A DNA stretch of 17,730 nucleotides from assembly GCA_017458865.1 (NCBI GenBank), contig JAFSZW010000222.1, positions 1 through 17,730 on the forward strand, in the 5' to 3' direction. Below the pieces are notes generated by a model. The model did not search any database. It saw only the letters and a program-made list of their open reading frames with translations, and had not been told where the DNA came from. The position numbers and the translations under genes were made by a program. Each line of letters starts with the position of its first letter. Within the stretch, counting starts at the first letter, position 1. This document shows, one piece after another, positions 6,189-13,850 of this stretch. Origin of the DNA: Clostridia bacterium (GTDB lineage: Bacteria; Bacillota; Clostridia; Christensenellales; Aristaeellaceae).

Positions 6189-6658
6189 ATGATGTAAAAC
6201 GCATTGTGATCTGCAAATCAACCGGTATTGAAGAGCTTGAGTATGTGAGGCAGCGTAAGCCGGATAATAATGGCTTCTTTGAGGACTATAAAAGACTGTT
6301 GCTGAGCGCACTCGAACAGCTGCCGGAACTTGAAGTCGGCCAAAGGTATGTAGTTCGCTCTGTGTACAGAGCTGACATTAAATCATGGGATCTTCCCAGA
6401 TTCCGGCTGGAGGGCCTGGATCGGGCGGTTCCTGCATTTCTGTTCGATGAAGTGAAACCGGTGAGTCGGGATACCCGTTTGAAGAACATGGAGAAAATGT
6501 ATCCGGAGATGTACGAGGATGCACCGGAACTGTTTGTCAGTGTGTATACAGCCAGAGAATATCCGTGCAACGCTGACATGATTTACTATCTGCTGGATAA
6601 TGATGATGTTCGTGAGTATGTGTGGAAGAAGATGCAGGCAGACAAGTGGCACTGGTGA
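6185..6658 (+). CDS. Hypothetical protein, 157 aa
   Basis: I do not recognise this family. The protein is 157 aa, soluble, rich in Tyr and in acidic and basic residues, without signal peptide, membrane segments or cysteine clusters. An N-terminal 'VKRIVICKSTGIEELEYVRQ' strand-helix is followed by a helix (DYKRLLLSALEQLPEL), then 'VGQRYVVRSVYRADI', then helices to the end at 'EYVWKKMQADKWHW'. It has no ribosome site of its own apart from the overlapping 33-aa ORF, so it is probably translated by coupling (ATGA). It ends 75 bases before the convergent ABC exporter gene, with the palindromic terminator at 6710-6729 between them. Confidence 0.6.
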   Translation: MNDVKRIVICKSTGIEELEYVRQRKPDNNGFFEDYKRLLLSALEQLPELEVGQRYVVRSVYRADIKSWDLPRFRLEGLDRAVPAFLFDEVKPVSRDTRLKNMEKMYPEMYEDAPELFVSVYTAREYPCNADMIYYLLDNDDVREYVWKKMQADKWHW

Positions 6659-6702
6659 CGGTTCCCGTCTCATTCCCCTGCACAAACTTCCAAGTGGCTG
6701 GA

Positions 6703-6729
6703 AACAGAAAAGCCTCCTGCAGGAGGCTT
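6703..6729 (-). terminator. Terminator of the ABC exporter operon
   Basis: AAGCCTCC-TGCA-GGAGGCTT (6710-6729) is a perfect palindrome that folds into an 8-bp stem with a four-base loop. On the minus strand it is followed by TTTTCTGTTT, making a strong intrinsic terminator five bases after the exporter stop codon. It may also stop plus-strand transcripts from the hypothetical gene, though the T-tract there is poor. Confidence 0.8.
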
Positions 6730-6733
6730 GACG

Positions 6734-8515
6734 TTATTCAAACTGGGCGCGGTACAGGCTGTAATAGAATCCCCTGGCAGCCATGAGCTCTGCGTGAGTG
6801 CCCTGTTCGACGACGTCTCCCTGATTGACAACCAGGATCAGGTCGGCATGCTGGATGGTGGAGAGGCGGTGGGCAATGACAAAGCAGGTCTTGTCGCGCA
6901 TCAGGTCACGCATGGCGCTCTGGATGGCGCGTTCGGTGCTGGTATCGACATTGCTGGTTGCCTCGTCCAGAATGAGCATGTGGGAGTTGTCGTGACGGGA
7001 ACTCAGCATTGCACGGGCAATGGTGAGCAGCTGTTTCTGGCCCTTGGAGATGTTGCCGCCTTCCTCGGCGAGGATGGTTTCATAGCCGTCCGGCAGACGC
7101 ATGATGAAGGGATGGATGTGCGCGGCTTTCGCGGCGGCGACGACCTCATCCATTTCGGCATTCTCCTTGCCGTAGGCGATGTTCTCAAAGATGGTTCCGC
7201 GAAAGACCCAGGTGTCCTGCAGGACCATTTCATAGGCGGAGCGCAGTGACTTGCGCGTCAGCGTGCGGATGTCAGACTGGTCGACCAGAATCCGGCCACT
7301 GTCAACATCATAGAAGCGCATGAGCAGGTTGATGATGGTGGTCTTTCCTGCGCCGGTCGGGCCGACAATGGCAATGAGCTTGCCGGCCTCTGCCTGCAGG
7401 GAAAGATCATGGATTATGGTCCGCTCCGGCGTATAGCCAAAGGCCACGTGATCCAGATGGACATTGCCGGTGATGTCGGTGAGATCCCGGGCATCCGGCA
7501 GGTCGGAGAGCTCCTCTTCCTGGTCGAGGAGGGCGAAGACGCGCTCGGCGGCGGCCAGTGCGGAGAAGAGCTCATTGATGATGTTTGCGACCTCGTTGAT
7601 CGGGCCGGAAAATTTGCGGGAGTAGAGGACAAAGGAAGAGATGGAGCCCAGCGTGATCGCGTGCTGCATGTAGAGAACGGAGCCGAAAAAGGCAATCAGG
7701 CTTAGACAGATGTTGTTGATGAATCCCATGGTGGGGCCGATGGTCACGCCGATGGAGTCGGCATCGTAATAGGCATCGGCGGCACCCTTGTTGATGGCAT
7801 CAAAGCGGTCATCCACCGCGTCCTCATGGGCATAGGCGAGGATGGTCTTCTGGCCAGAGAGCATTTCCTCGACAAAGCCGTTCATGGTGCCGTAGCTCTT
7901 TGAACGCTTCACGAAGCGCGGTTGCGTGATTTTCCGCATCCGGGTCGTGTACATGACGGAGGCCGGAATGGTAATGAGCGCGACTGCGGACAGTGGCAGT
8001 GAGATGGAGATCATCATGAAAAGCGAGCCGATGACCGTCACAACGCTGGTCAGGATGGAGACAATGTCCGTGGCCATGCAGGTGCTGATGACATCAATGT
8101 CATAGGACACGCGGCTGATGATATCGCCGGCCTGGTTGCGGTCAAAGAATCCGACAGGGAGCCGCATGAGCTTTTCAAACACGCTCTGCCGCATGTTGAA
8201 GGCAACGCGCTTGCTGATGCGGACCATGGTGATGTTGATGATGATGGTCAGAACAGATGCAAAGATGTAGCACAGGAACATCCGGAACGCATAGGCATAG
8301 ACCCGGTCAAAATTGACCTTTCCCTTGCCGGCAGCAGCCTCGTTGATCGCCGAGCCTGCCAGATTCGGTCCCCAAAGGGAGAGCAGGTTTGAGATCACGG
8401 ACAGGATGGCAACGAAGAGGATCAGGTAGCGGAAGGGACCAAGGAAGTTGAGGAGCCGCTTGAACGCCCCGCGGGAATCCTTGGGTTTGGTCATAATGGA
8501 ATCACGTCTGGCCAT
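6734..8515 (-). CDS. ABC exporter half, ATP-hydrolysing subunit
   Basis: A 593-aa half-transporter: six membrane helices in about residues 25-310, then a nucleotide-binding domain. The domain has Walker A GPTGAGKT (385-392), signature NISKGQKQ (488-495) in place of LSGGQ, Walker B LILDE with the catalytic Glu518, and His549 in IAHRLS. It belongs to the MdlB-like multidrug/peptide exporter group. Its start overlaps the stop of the upstream exporter gene by one base (TGATG), so the two are coupled and should form a heterodimer. Because the catalytic Glu and His are intact here, this subunit supplies the Walker motifs of the active ATP site. Its changed signature (ISKGQ) belongs to the inactive site formed with the partner. 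The substrate is unknown. It is the last gene before the terminator at 6703-6729. Confidence 0.93.
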   Translation of the reverse strand: MARRDSIMTKPKDSRGAFKRLLNFLGPFRYLILFVAILSVISNLLSLWGPNLAGSAINEAAAGKGKVNFDRVYAYAFRMFLCYIFASVLTIIINITMVRISKRVAFNMRQSVFEKLMRLPVGFFDRNQAGDIISRVSYDIDVISTCMATDIVSILTSVVTVIGSLFMMISISLPLSAVALITIPASVMYTTRMRKITQPRFVKRSKSYGTMNGFVEEMLSGQKTILAYAHEDAVDDRFDAINKGAADAYYDADSIGVTIGPTMGFINNICLSLIAFFGSVLYMQHAITLGSISSFVLYSRKFSGPINEVANIINELFSALAAAERVFALLDQEEELSDLPDARDLTDITGNVHLDHVAFGYTPERTIIHDLSLQAEAGKLIAIVGPTGAGKTTIINLLMRFYDVDSGRILVDQSDIRTLTRKSLRSAYEMVLQDTWVFRGTIFENIAYGKENAEMDEVVAAAKAAHIHPFIMRLPDGYETILAEEGGNISKGQKQLLTIARAMLSSRHDNSHMLILDEATSNVDTSTERAIQSAMRDLMRDKTCFVIAHRLSTIQHADLILVVNQGDVVEQGTHAELMAARGFYYSLYRAQFE

Positions 8516-10296
8516 CAGTCCACCTCCCCCATCTGCGTCTCATGAATCTCGCGGTAGGCGGGACAGGTGCGAAGCAGCGTTTCGTGGGTTCCGCGCCCGA
8601 TCATCTGCCCCTCATCAATGACGATGATCTCATCGAGGTTCATAATGGAACTGACACGCTGGGCAATGACAATCAGCGTGGCATCTCCGTGGTGCTCCCG
8701 GATTGCCTGACGCAGACTGGCGTCTGTGCGGTAATCGAGTGCGGAGGAGGCGTCATCCAGGATAAGAATCTCCGGTTTTGCTGCAAGCGCGCGGGCGATG
8801 AGCAGGCGCTGACGCTGTCCGCCGGAGAAATTGCTGCCGTGGATGGCAGAAAGGTGGTCGGGACCGTCTTCGTACTGCATGACGAAATCGGCGGCACGGG
8901 CGTCCTCAAGCGCGGCGGTGAGGCCGGCATCATCCACATTGCGGCCAAAGACGATGTTTTCCCGGATAGATTCGGCAAACAGGGCATCATTCTGGAAGAC
9001 GACGCCGAACATCCGGTGGAACTCATCCTTGTCCATGGTGCGCACATCCTGCCCGTTGATGAAGACATGCCCTTTTTCGGGATCATAAAAGCGCATGAGC
9101 AGGTTGATGATTGTCGTCTTGCCGCTGCCGGTTGCGCCGATGATGCCGAGGGAGCCGCCTTTCGGGATGGTGAAATCAATGTCACTGAGACAGACCTGCC
9201 TGCTCGAACCGGCAAACCTGGCGCTGTTTTCAGAGTCTGTAAAAGGAGATGATGACTGTCTGCCGCTGTCATAGGAGAACGTGACATGGTCAAAGACGAT
9301 AAAGCCCTCGCGGTCCGTTCTGGCGCCTGCCTCAGGCTTGAGCTGCGGCAGATCTTCCGGCATGTGGATGACGGAGGCGATGCGGTTGGCGGAGGTATTG
9401 GCCTTTGAGAGCATCATGAAGACGCGGTTGAGTCCCATGACGCCCATCATGATCATGTTGAAATAGGTGAGGAAAGCCAGAATGACGCCGGGCTTGGTCA
9501 CACCGGCATTGACGCGCTGTGCGCCGAAAATGACGACGAGCGTGAGGCCCATGTTCAGGAACAGGGTGACCAGCGGACCCGGCATGGCCATGATAACGCT
9601 GGCCAGGATATCCCGCTTTGCAGTCTCGTTGTTGGCTTCAGAAAAGCGGCGGATCTCGAAGGGTTCCTTGGAGAGCGCCTTGACGACCCGGATGCCGGAG
9701 ATGTTTTCCCGCATGATGCGGACAATCTGATCCATACACTGCTGGACCTTTTCATACAGCGGAATGCCGCGCATGGAAACGAAAACGACCAAGGTGATCA
9801 GGATCGGGGCCATGATGCACAGGATCAGGGCAAGTCCCCTGTCCATGGACAGGGTTACGACGATGCCGCCGATGAGCAAAATGGGTGCCCGGATGCCCAC
9901 GGTCTGCACAGACTGGATAAAGCTCTGGACATTATAGGTATCCGAGGTCATGCGGGAAATCAGGGAGGGCAGTGTAATCTGGTCCATCTGGTTTCCGGTG
10001 AGGTTCAGCGCTGTGTGGAACAGGTCACGCCGGATCTCATAGATGCTGCGCTTGGCCGTGCGGACCGACAGCCGGTTGGCGGTCACATTGAGAAGGCGGA
10101 CGGTAACGGCCAGTGCGAGCATGATGCCGCCCCAGAGGCAGACCAGGGAAAGGCGCTCCTGGGGGACAATATTGTCGATGAGGTGTTCAAGAACGTAAGG
10201 GATGAGGAGCTCAAGGGCGGAGCCCATGAGCTTGATGAGCATGCCGCCAAGGATGATAAAGGCATACTTTTTGATGTAAGACCAAAGGTGTTTCAT
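8515..10296 (-). CDS. ABC exporter half, subunit with degenerate ATP site
   Basis: The gene starts at ATG 10296 (AGGA, six bases upstream); an in-frame ATG at 10323 lacks a site. The 593-aa protein has six membrane helices in about 12-295 and a nucleotide-binding domain with Walker A GATGSGKT (387-394) and a normal signature FSGGQ (490-494). Walker B reads LILDD, with Asp515 replacing the catalytic Glu, and the switch His is Gln546 (IAQRVSS). This is the degenerate subunit of a heterodimeric exporter, like one half of TM287/288, BmrCD or LmrCD. Residues about 343-368 form a Ser-rich insertion near the start of the nucleotide-binding domain, beyond the usual family length there. It precedes and overlaps the partner gene. 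The leader in front carries two hairpins, which may regulate the pair. Confidence 0.93.
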   Translation of the reverse strand: MKHLWSYIKKYAFIILGGMLIKLMGSALELLIPYVLEHLIDNIVPQERLSLVCLWGGIMLALAVTVRLLNVTANRLSVRTAKRSIYEIRRDLFHTALNLTGNQMDQITLPSLISRMTSDTYNVQSFIQSVQTVGIRAPILLIGGIVVTLSMDRGLALILCIMAPILITLVVFVSMRGIPLYEKVQQCMDQIVRIMRENISGIRVVKALSKEPFEIRRFSEANNETAKRDILASVIMAMPGPLVTLFLNMGLTLVVIFGAQRVNAGVTKPGVILAFLTYFNMIMMGVMGLNRVFMMLSKANTSANRIASVIHMPEDLPQLKPEAGARTDREGFIVFDHVTFSYDSGRQSSSPFTDSENSARFAGSSRQVCLSDIDFTIPKGGSLGIIGATGSGKTTIINLLMRFYDPEKGHVFINGQDVRTMDKDEFHRMFGVVFQNDALFAESIRENIVFGRNVDDAGLTAALEDARAADFVMQYEDGPDHLSAIHGSNFSGGQRQRLLIARALAAKPEILILDDASSALDYRTDASLRQAIREHHGDATLIVIAQRVSSIMNLDEIIVIDEGQMIGRGTHETLLRTCPAYREIHETQMGEVD

Positions 10297-10319
10297 GAAG
10301 GATCCTGTTCTGTTTCTGA

Positions 10320-10391
10320 GCACTCGTCTTTCCGGGTTGCCAAAGAGCGAGTGCGTCGGGTGCCCGGATGAAGGTAGTCGTCCATCCGGGC
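10320..10391 (-). promoter_or_regulatory. Two-hairpin leader before the ABC exporter pair
   Basis: GCCCGGATG (10362-10370) and CATCCGGGC (10383-10391) form a perfect 9-bp stem. GCACTCG (10320-10326) and CGAGTGC (10348-10354) form a second stem, extended inside by CTTT/AAAG. Neither is followed by T on the minus strand, so they are not clear terminators. They fill the gap between MoxR and the exporter genes and may be a leader structure or 3' end protection for the upstream mRNA. Confidence 0.4.
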
Positions 10392-10479
10392 TTTGTGAGG
10401 GTTCAGGCTGCTGCCTGAGAGATAACGGAATTTATGCGAAGGGGCAGCGTGGATTGGTGGCTTTTCGGGAAAGGTCGAA

Positions 10480-12015
10480 TCAGGCCTCACCATCATCCAG
10501 CAGGTCGAGGGAGTCTTCCAGCTGGTCGATCTTCTGGATGACGTCAATCTGGCGCTCATAGAAGAGCAGGGACTGGTTGTGCCGGAAATAGGCGTCGCAG
10601 CCGTACTGGGAGATGAAGCGGGCGGTGCTTTCCATGGCGGTCAGCTCGGTGACGATGATCAGCATCTCCTGGCCGTCCGCGTCAAAGACTTCCTCGGCAA
10701 AGGCAAAGACATTGGACATGGCCTTCTTGGCGTCGGTGGCCTTTTTCTTAAGCGCCTTGTTGGTGGCGTCGTAATCGCTCTTCATGGAGGCCAGCATGGC
10801 GTCGCTGCCGCTGGAGGGGAGCTTCTCATAAGAGGCCTCAAGGAAGGAGATCAGGGAATAGTAGTTGTGCTCCTGATCCTGAGAGAGCATGCTGCCGCTC
10901 TGACCCTGCTTGAGGCGGGTTTTCTGGTTTCCAATCTCGTCCATGAGGGTCTCTTTGGGATCGGAACGGCGCGTCAGGCAGATACGGCGGACATTGCCAA
11001 TCGATTTCTGCGCCATCTCAAGCATGCTGCGTTCGTTCATGACCGGCTTGACCTCGCCGAGGACGGCATCCATCATGAGCGCGATGAGCGATATGCGCTC
11101 GTCGAATTTGGCCTGACGGGCACGCGTCTTGATCTCCTCGGATGCCTTGCCTGCCAGAATCTGGTCTACCTGGTAGTCGCTTGAATACTTTTTCCAGAGG
11201 TCATAATAGCTGGCAAAGTGCTTGGCGGTCTTCTGGTTCTGCAGATACTGAGAGACGAGATCCTCGCGCACCTCAATGTTGTGCATTTCATAGAGCCGGA
11301 TCATGTCGCTCAGGTCAACCCAGCCGCGAGGCGTGACAAAGTTCTTGCCGTCCACGGTGGATTCGACCATGTAGAAGTCGCTCTTGTAGATGTCAAGGTA
11401 GCTCGTGATGGCCGGGTGGACACCCTGGCTGAGCGCCCAGCCGTGCCAGACGTCATAGTTTGCCTCAACGTCAATGCGCTTGAGACGGTCCCAGGTGACC
11501 ATGTCAAATTCCCGGACGGACTGGTTGTACTCGGGCGGGTTGCCCGCGGTGACGACAATCCAGCCATCTGGGACGCGGTGCTGGCCAAACACCTTATACT
11601 GCAGGAACTGCAGCATTGCCGGCGCCAGCGTTTCAGAGACGCAGTTGATCTCATCCAGGAAGAGGATGCCCTCGTTTACGCCGCTTGACTCCATTTTCTC
11701 GTAGACAGCGGAGATGATCTCACTCATGGTATACTCGCTGACGCGGTAGGACTGGCCCTGATAGGTCTTTTCGGTGATAAACGGAAGACCGAGGGCGCAC
11801 TGACGGGTATGATGGGTCATGGAGTAGGAAACCAGCGGGATACCCATCTCCTGAGCAATCTGTTCCATGATGGCGGTTTTGCCGATGCCGGGGGCACCGA
11901 TCAGGAAGATCGGACGCTGGCGGTGGAGCGGGATGATGGGACGCCCGTATTCATCCTTTGTCCGGTATGCGGTAATGGCATTGCTGATCTGTTTCTTGGC
12001 TTCAAAAATATTCAA
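10480..12015 (-). CDS. MoxR-family AAA+ ATPase
   Basis: A cytoplasmic AAA+ ATPase of 511 aa. It has Walker A GAPGIGKT (40-47), Walker B ILFLDEIN (117-124), sensor-1 region VVTAGNPPEYN (154-164, Asn159) and an arginine-containing LKRIDVE further on; the C-terminal 200 residues are mostly helical. Enzymes of this kind pair with VWA-domain partners to remodel or activate target proteins, as RavA-ViaA, NorQ-NorD and CoxD-CoxE do. I chose TTG 12015 as start because AGGAGG lies 9 bases before it and the product then begins MNIFEAKKQI. The ATG at 12033 would add six residues, lacks its own ribosome site, and places the AGGAGG inside its second and third codons. The VWA gene is 73 bases upstream on the same strand, so the two are surely cotranscribed. 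Confidence 0.88.
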   Translation of the reverse strand: MNIFEAKKQISNAITAYRTKDEYGRPIIPLHRQRPIFLIGAPGIGKTAIMEQIAQEMGIPLVSYSMTHHTRQCALGLPFITEKTYQGQSYRVSEYTMSEIISAVYEKMESSGVNEGILFLDEINCVSETLAPAMLQFLQYKVFGQHRVPDGWIVVTAGNPPEYNQSVREFDMVTWDRLKRIDVEANYDVWHGWALSQGVHPAITSYLDIYKSDFYMVESTVDGKNFVTPRGWVDLSDMIRLYEMHNIEVREDLVSQYLQNQKTAKHFASYYDLWKKYSSDYQVDQILAGKASEEIKTRARQAKFDERISLIALMMDAVLGEVKPVMNERSMLEMAQKSIGNVRRICLTRRSDPKETLMDEIGNQKTRLKQGQSGSMLSQDQEHNYYSLISFLEASYEKLPSSGSDAMLASMKSDYDATNKALKKKATDAKKAMSNVFAFAEEVFDADGQEMLIIVTELTAMESTARFISQYGCDAYFRHNQSLLFYERQIDVIQKIDQLEDSLDLLDDGEA

Positions 12016-12088
12016 AATGGGATTCCTCCTCATGTTGTTTTCGTGCGTGGCCTTACAGTGCTGAGGCCGGGAGATGGAGTCTCAGGGA

Positions 12089-13732
12089 TTACGGCTGTTC
12101 AAGGCTGTCGGTTTCAAGGATGATCCGGATGGCCCAGGGCGGCACGAAGCGCTGGCCGTCTGAATCGATATCCAGGAATACAAAGGCGGTTTCATAATCA
12201 GTCTGCTTTGATGGGAAGATGCCGTAACCATCTGTAAAGTAGAGCAGCCCTTTCAGGTTGGTGAACTGATGGGCAGCGCGCAGATGCTCCACGTACTCAA
12301 AGACCGGTCTGAAGTCTGTCCCGCCGAATCCATGGAGTCGCATCGTTTTGATATAGTTCTCAAAGTCTTCGCGGGACCGGATGACAGCATCCTCCTGGAT
12401 CTGCATATCGCACTGGATGATATGGATGTTGAACCGTCGGTCGTAGGTCTCCTCCTGCATCAGGATGTTGTAGGTCTTCTGCAGGAAGGCCTGTACGATG
12501 CTGCCCCTGACGGAGCCAGAGGTGTCCAGGGCAATCACGAAATCGCGGATGCGCTTGTCCTCCCGGTACTCAAGCGGCTCGATCAGCGGCATATCCCTGT
12601 AAAGGCTGAGCCCGTAGGTGTAATACACATAGTCGAATTCATCCAGGGAGAGATGCATGACCTCATGCATGGTGGCGAACTTGCGCAGGAAGGCGGTGTA
12701 ATCATAGCGCTCACGATTGAGGGATCGCAGAGCCTGTTCCATGCCGCCGGCAGTGATGCCCTGCTGCTTCGCGAACGTTTCAAGGTCTGTCTGGACATGT
12801 TCCGAGATATCGCGCCACATTTCCTCGAGTTCGTGAATCTGGCTCTGGTAGAAATCCATCTGGCTCTGGGAAGCGCCGGCATTTGCGCTCTGGCCGGCAT
12901 CTGTGTCGCTGTCGTCCTCATCGCTCTGTCCAGAATTGGCGTTGCCGCTGCCATCTTCATCGTCCTGATCGGTTTCTGCCTTGTCACCGCCGCCATTTTC
13001 GCCATCTGCATCCTCATCATCTTCGTCTTCCTGCGGCGGCGGAGTCGGAGGGGGACCTGATGACGGAGATGATGTGCCAGAGTTTTCGGAGCCGGCGCTG
13101 CTTTCACCGCTGCCGGATTCCGGTTCGGGTTCCGGCTCAATGTACCACAGCGTATGTGTATCTACGGTAAACAGATCACGGAGCTGCTGCAGTGTTGCGG
13201 CATCCGGCGGGTTCTGCTGGTAATAGCGCATCAGCTTTTCTGCCGTGATGGTTTTGACCTTTGGTTTGAGCTCATCCAGGATACGGTTGCGCTCCATCTG
13301 GCCAGGCGCATCCTGGAGCTGGCGGATCTGCAGTTCACGGACCATGCTCTCAGCGGCCAGGTCACAGCACAGATCCCACAGTTCCTGGTCGATGGTATAT
13401 GGGATAAACATGTGGCGGAACAGGCAGTGCATGAGCATATGGGTGAGCGCCCTCAGGGCGAAGGACTGGGACTGCCTGTAGCCTTTGAGCAGGTATTTTG
13501 GTTCGTAGATCAGGTGCAGACCGTCTGAGGCAAGCGGATACTCGCTGTTGGCCAGAGGCTTGAGTTCAAACAGCGCACGGTCCAGAAAGCGCATTTTGAC
13601 AACGATCTGTGCCTTGGCAATGGAGAGAATCTCCTCAGCAATTGACTGGTACTTCTCTGTGATCTCACGCACCTTCTCGTTTTCAATCCAATCCGGGGCC
13701 ACATAGATTTCGGCGGGATTCAGGATTTTCAT
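12089..13732 (-). CDS. VWA-domain protein with DUF2201-like N-terminus
   Basis: The 547-aa product (from ATG 13732) has three parts. Residues about 1-195 are helical, like the putative metallopeptidase domain (DUF2201) found with VWA domains, but the expected HExxH is HMLMH (98-102), lacking the Glu. Residues about 199-292 are a low-complexity acidic and Ser/Pro/Gly linker (PEPEPES..., PPPTPPPQEDEDDEDADG). Residues about 395-547 are a VWA domain with an intact metal-ion site: DTSGS (403-407), GGTD (Thr472) and FTDG (Asp501). An unrelated-looking HEVMH occurs at 356-360. The protein is the expected partner of the MoxR ATPase downstream. The start has no adjacent ribosome site, and an in-frame GTG at 13762 has none either; see the hairpin entry at 13741-13796. 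Confidence 0.88.
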   Translation of the reverse strand: MKILNPAEIYVAPDWIENEKVREITEKYQSIAEEILSIAKAQIVVKMRFLDRALFELKPLANSEYPLASDGLHLIYEPKYLLKGYRQSQSFALRALTHMLMHCLFRHMFIPYTIDQELWDLCCDLAAESMVRELQIRQLQDAPGQMERNRILDELKPKVKTITAEKLMRYYQQNPPDAATLQQLRDLFTVDTHTLWYIEPEPEPESGSGESSAGSENSGTSSPSSGPPPTPPPQEDEDDEDADGENGGGDKAETDQDDEDGSGNANSGQSDEDDSDTDAGQSANAGASQSQMDFYQSQIHELEEMWRDISEHVQTDLETFAKQQGITAGGMEQALRSLNRERYDYTAFLRKFATMHEVMHLSLDEFDYVYYTYGLSLYRDMPLIEPLEYREDKRIRDFVIALDTSGSVRGSIVQAFLQKTYNILMQEETYDRRFNIHIIQCDMQIQEDAVIRSREDFENYIKTMRLHGFGGTDFRPVFEYVEHLRAAHQFTNLKGLLYFTDGYGIFPSKQTDYETAFVFLDIDSDGQRFVPPWAIRIILETDSLEQP

Positions 13733-13740
13733 GGTGAAAC

Positions 13741-13796
13741 AAAAGCGCGGGGCCCCGCACACATGGAGCGGCGGGGGGAACGCGTTTTACTCCTTT
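13741..13796 (-). terminator. A-tract/T-tract hairpin between LRR and VWA genes
   Basis: On the minus strand AAAACGCG (13788-13781) pairs with CGCG-C-TTTT (13749-13741, one bulged C). Inside, CCCCGC (13776-13771) pairs with GCGGGG (13758-13753), with an internal loop between the two stems. The outer T-tract runs on as TTTTGTTT, so it is a plausible, possibly bidirectional, terminator of the LRR gene. The sequence AAAGGAG (13796-13790) lies one base before the hairpin, and the VWA ATG lies eight bases after it. Folding would therefore bring a good Shine-Dalgarno to about nine bases from the ATG. Confidence 0.55.
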
Positions 13797-13850
13797 CTTT
13801 GCGATTCGTGCCGGGCGGGGGCGTCTTTGTCCATAACACCCGTTATCGCA

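Noticed and set aside
6728..7249. 173-codon plus-strand frame opposite the exporter gene
   Set aside because: Antisense shadow of the nucleotide-binding domain; no independent signals.
10293..10559. 88-codon minus-strand frame spanning the MoxR 3' end and the exporter leader
   Set aside because: Most of it overlaps MoxR out of frame and has no ribosome site; only its last 30 codons were kept as a weak leader-ORF idea.
12269..13060. 263-codon plus-strand frame opposite the VWA gene, ending in a hydrophobic stretch
   Set aside because: The apparent membrane segments are the complement of the acidic Asp/Glu/Ser linker codons of the VWA protein.
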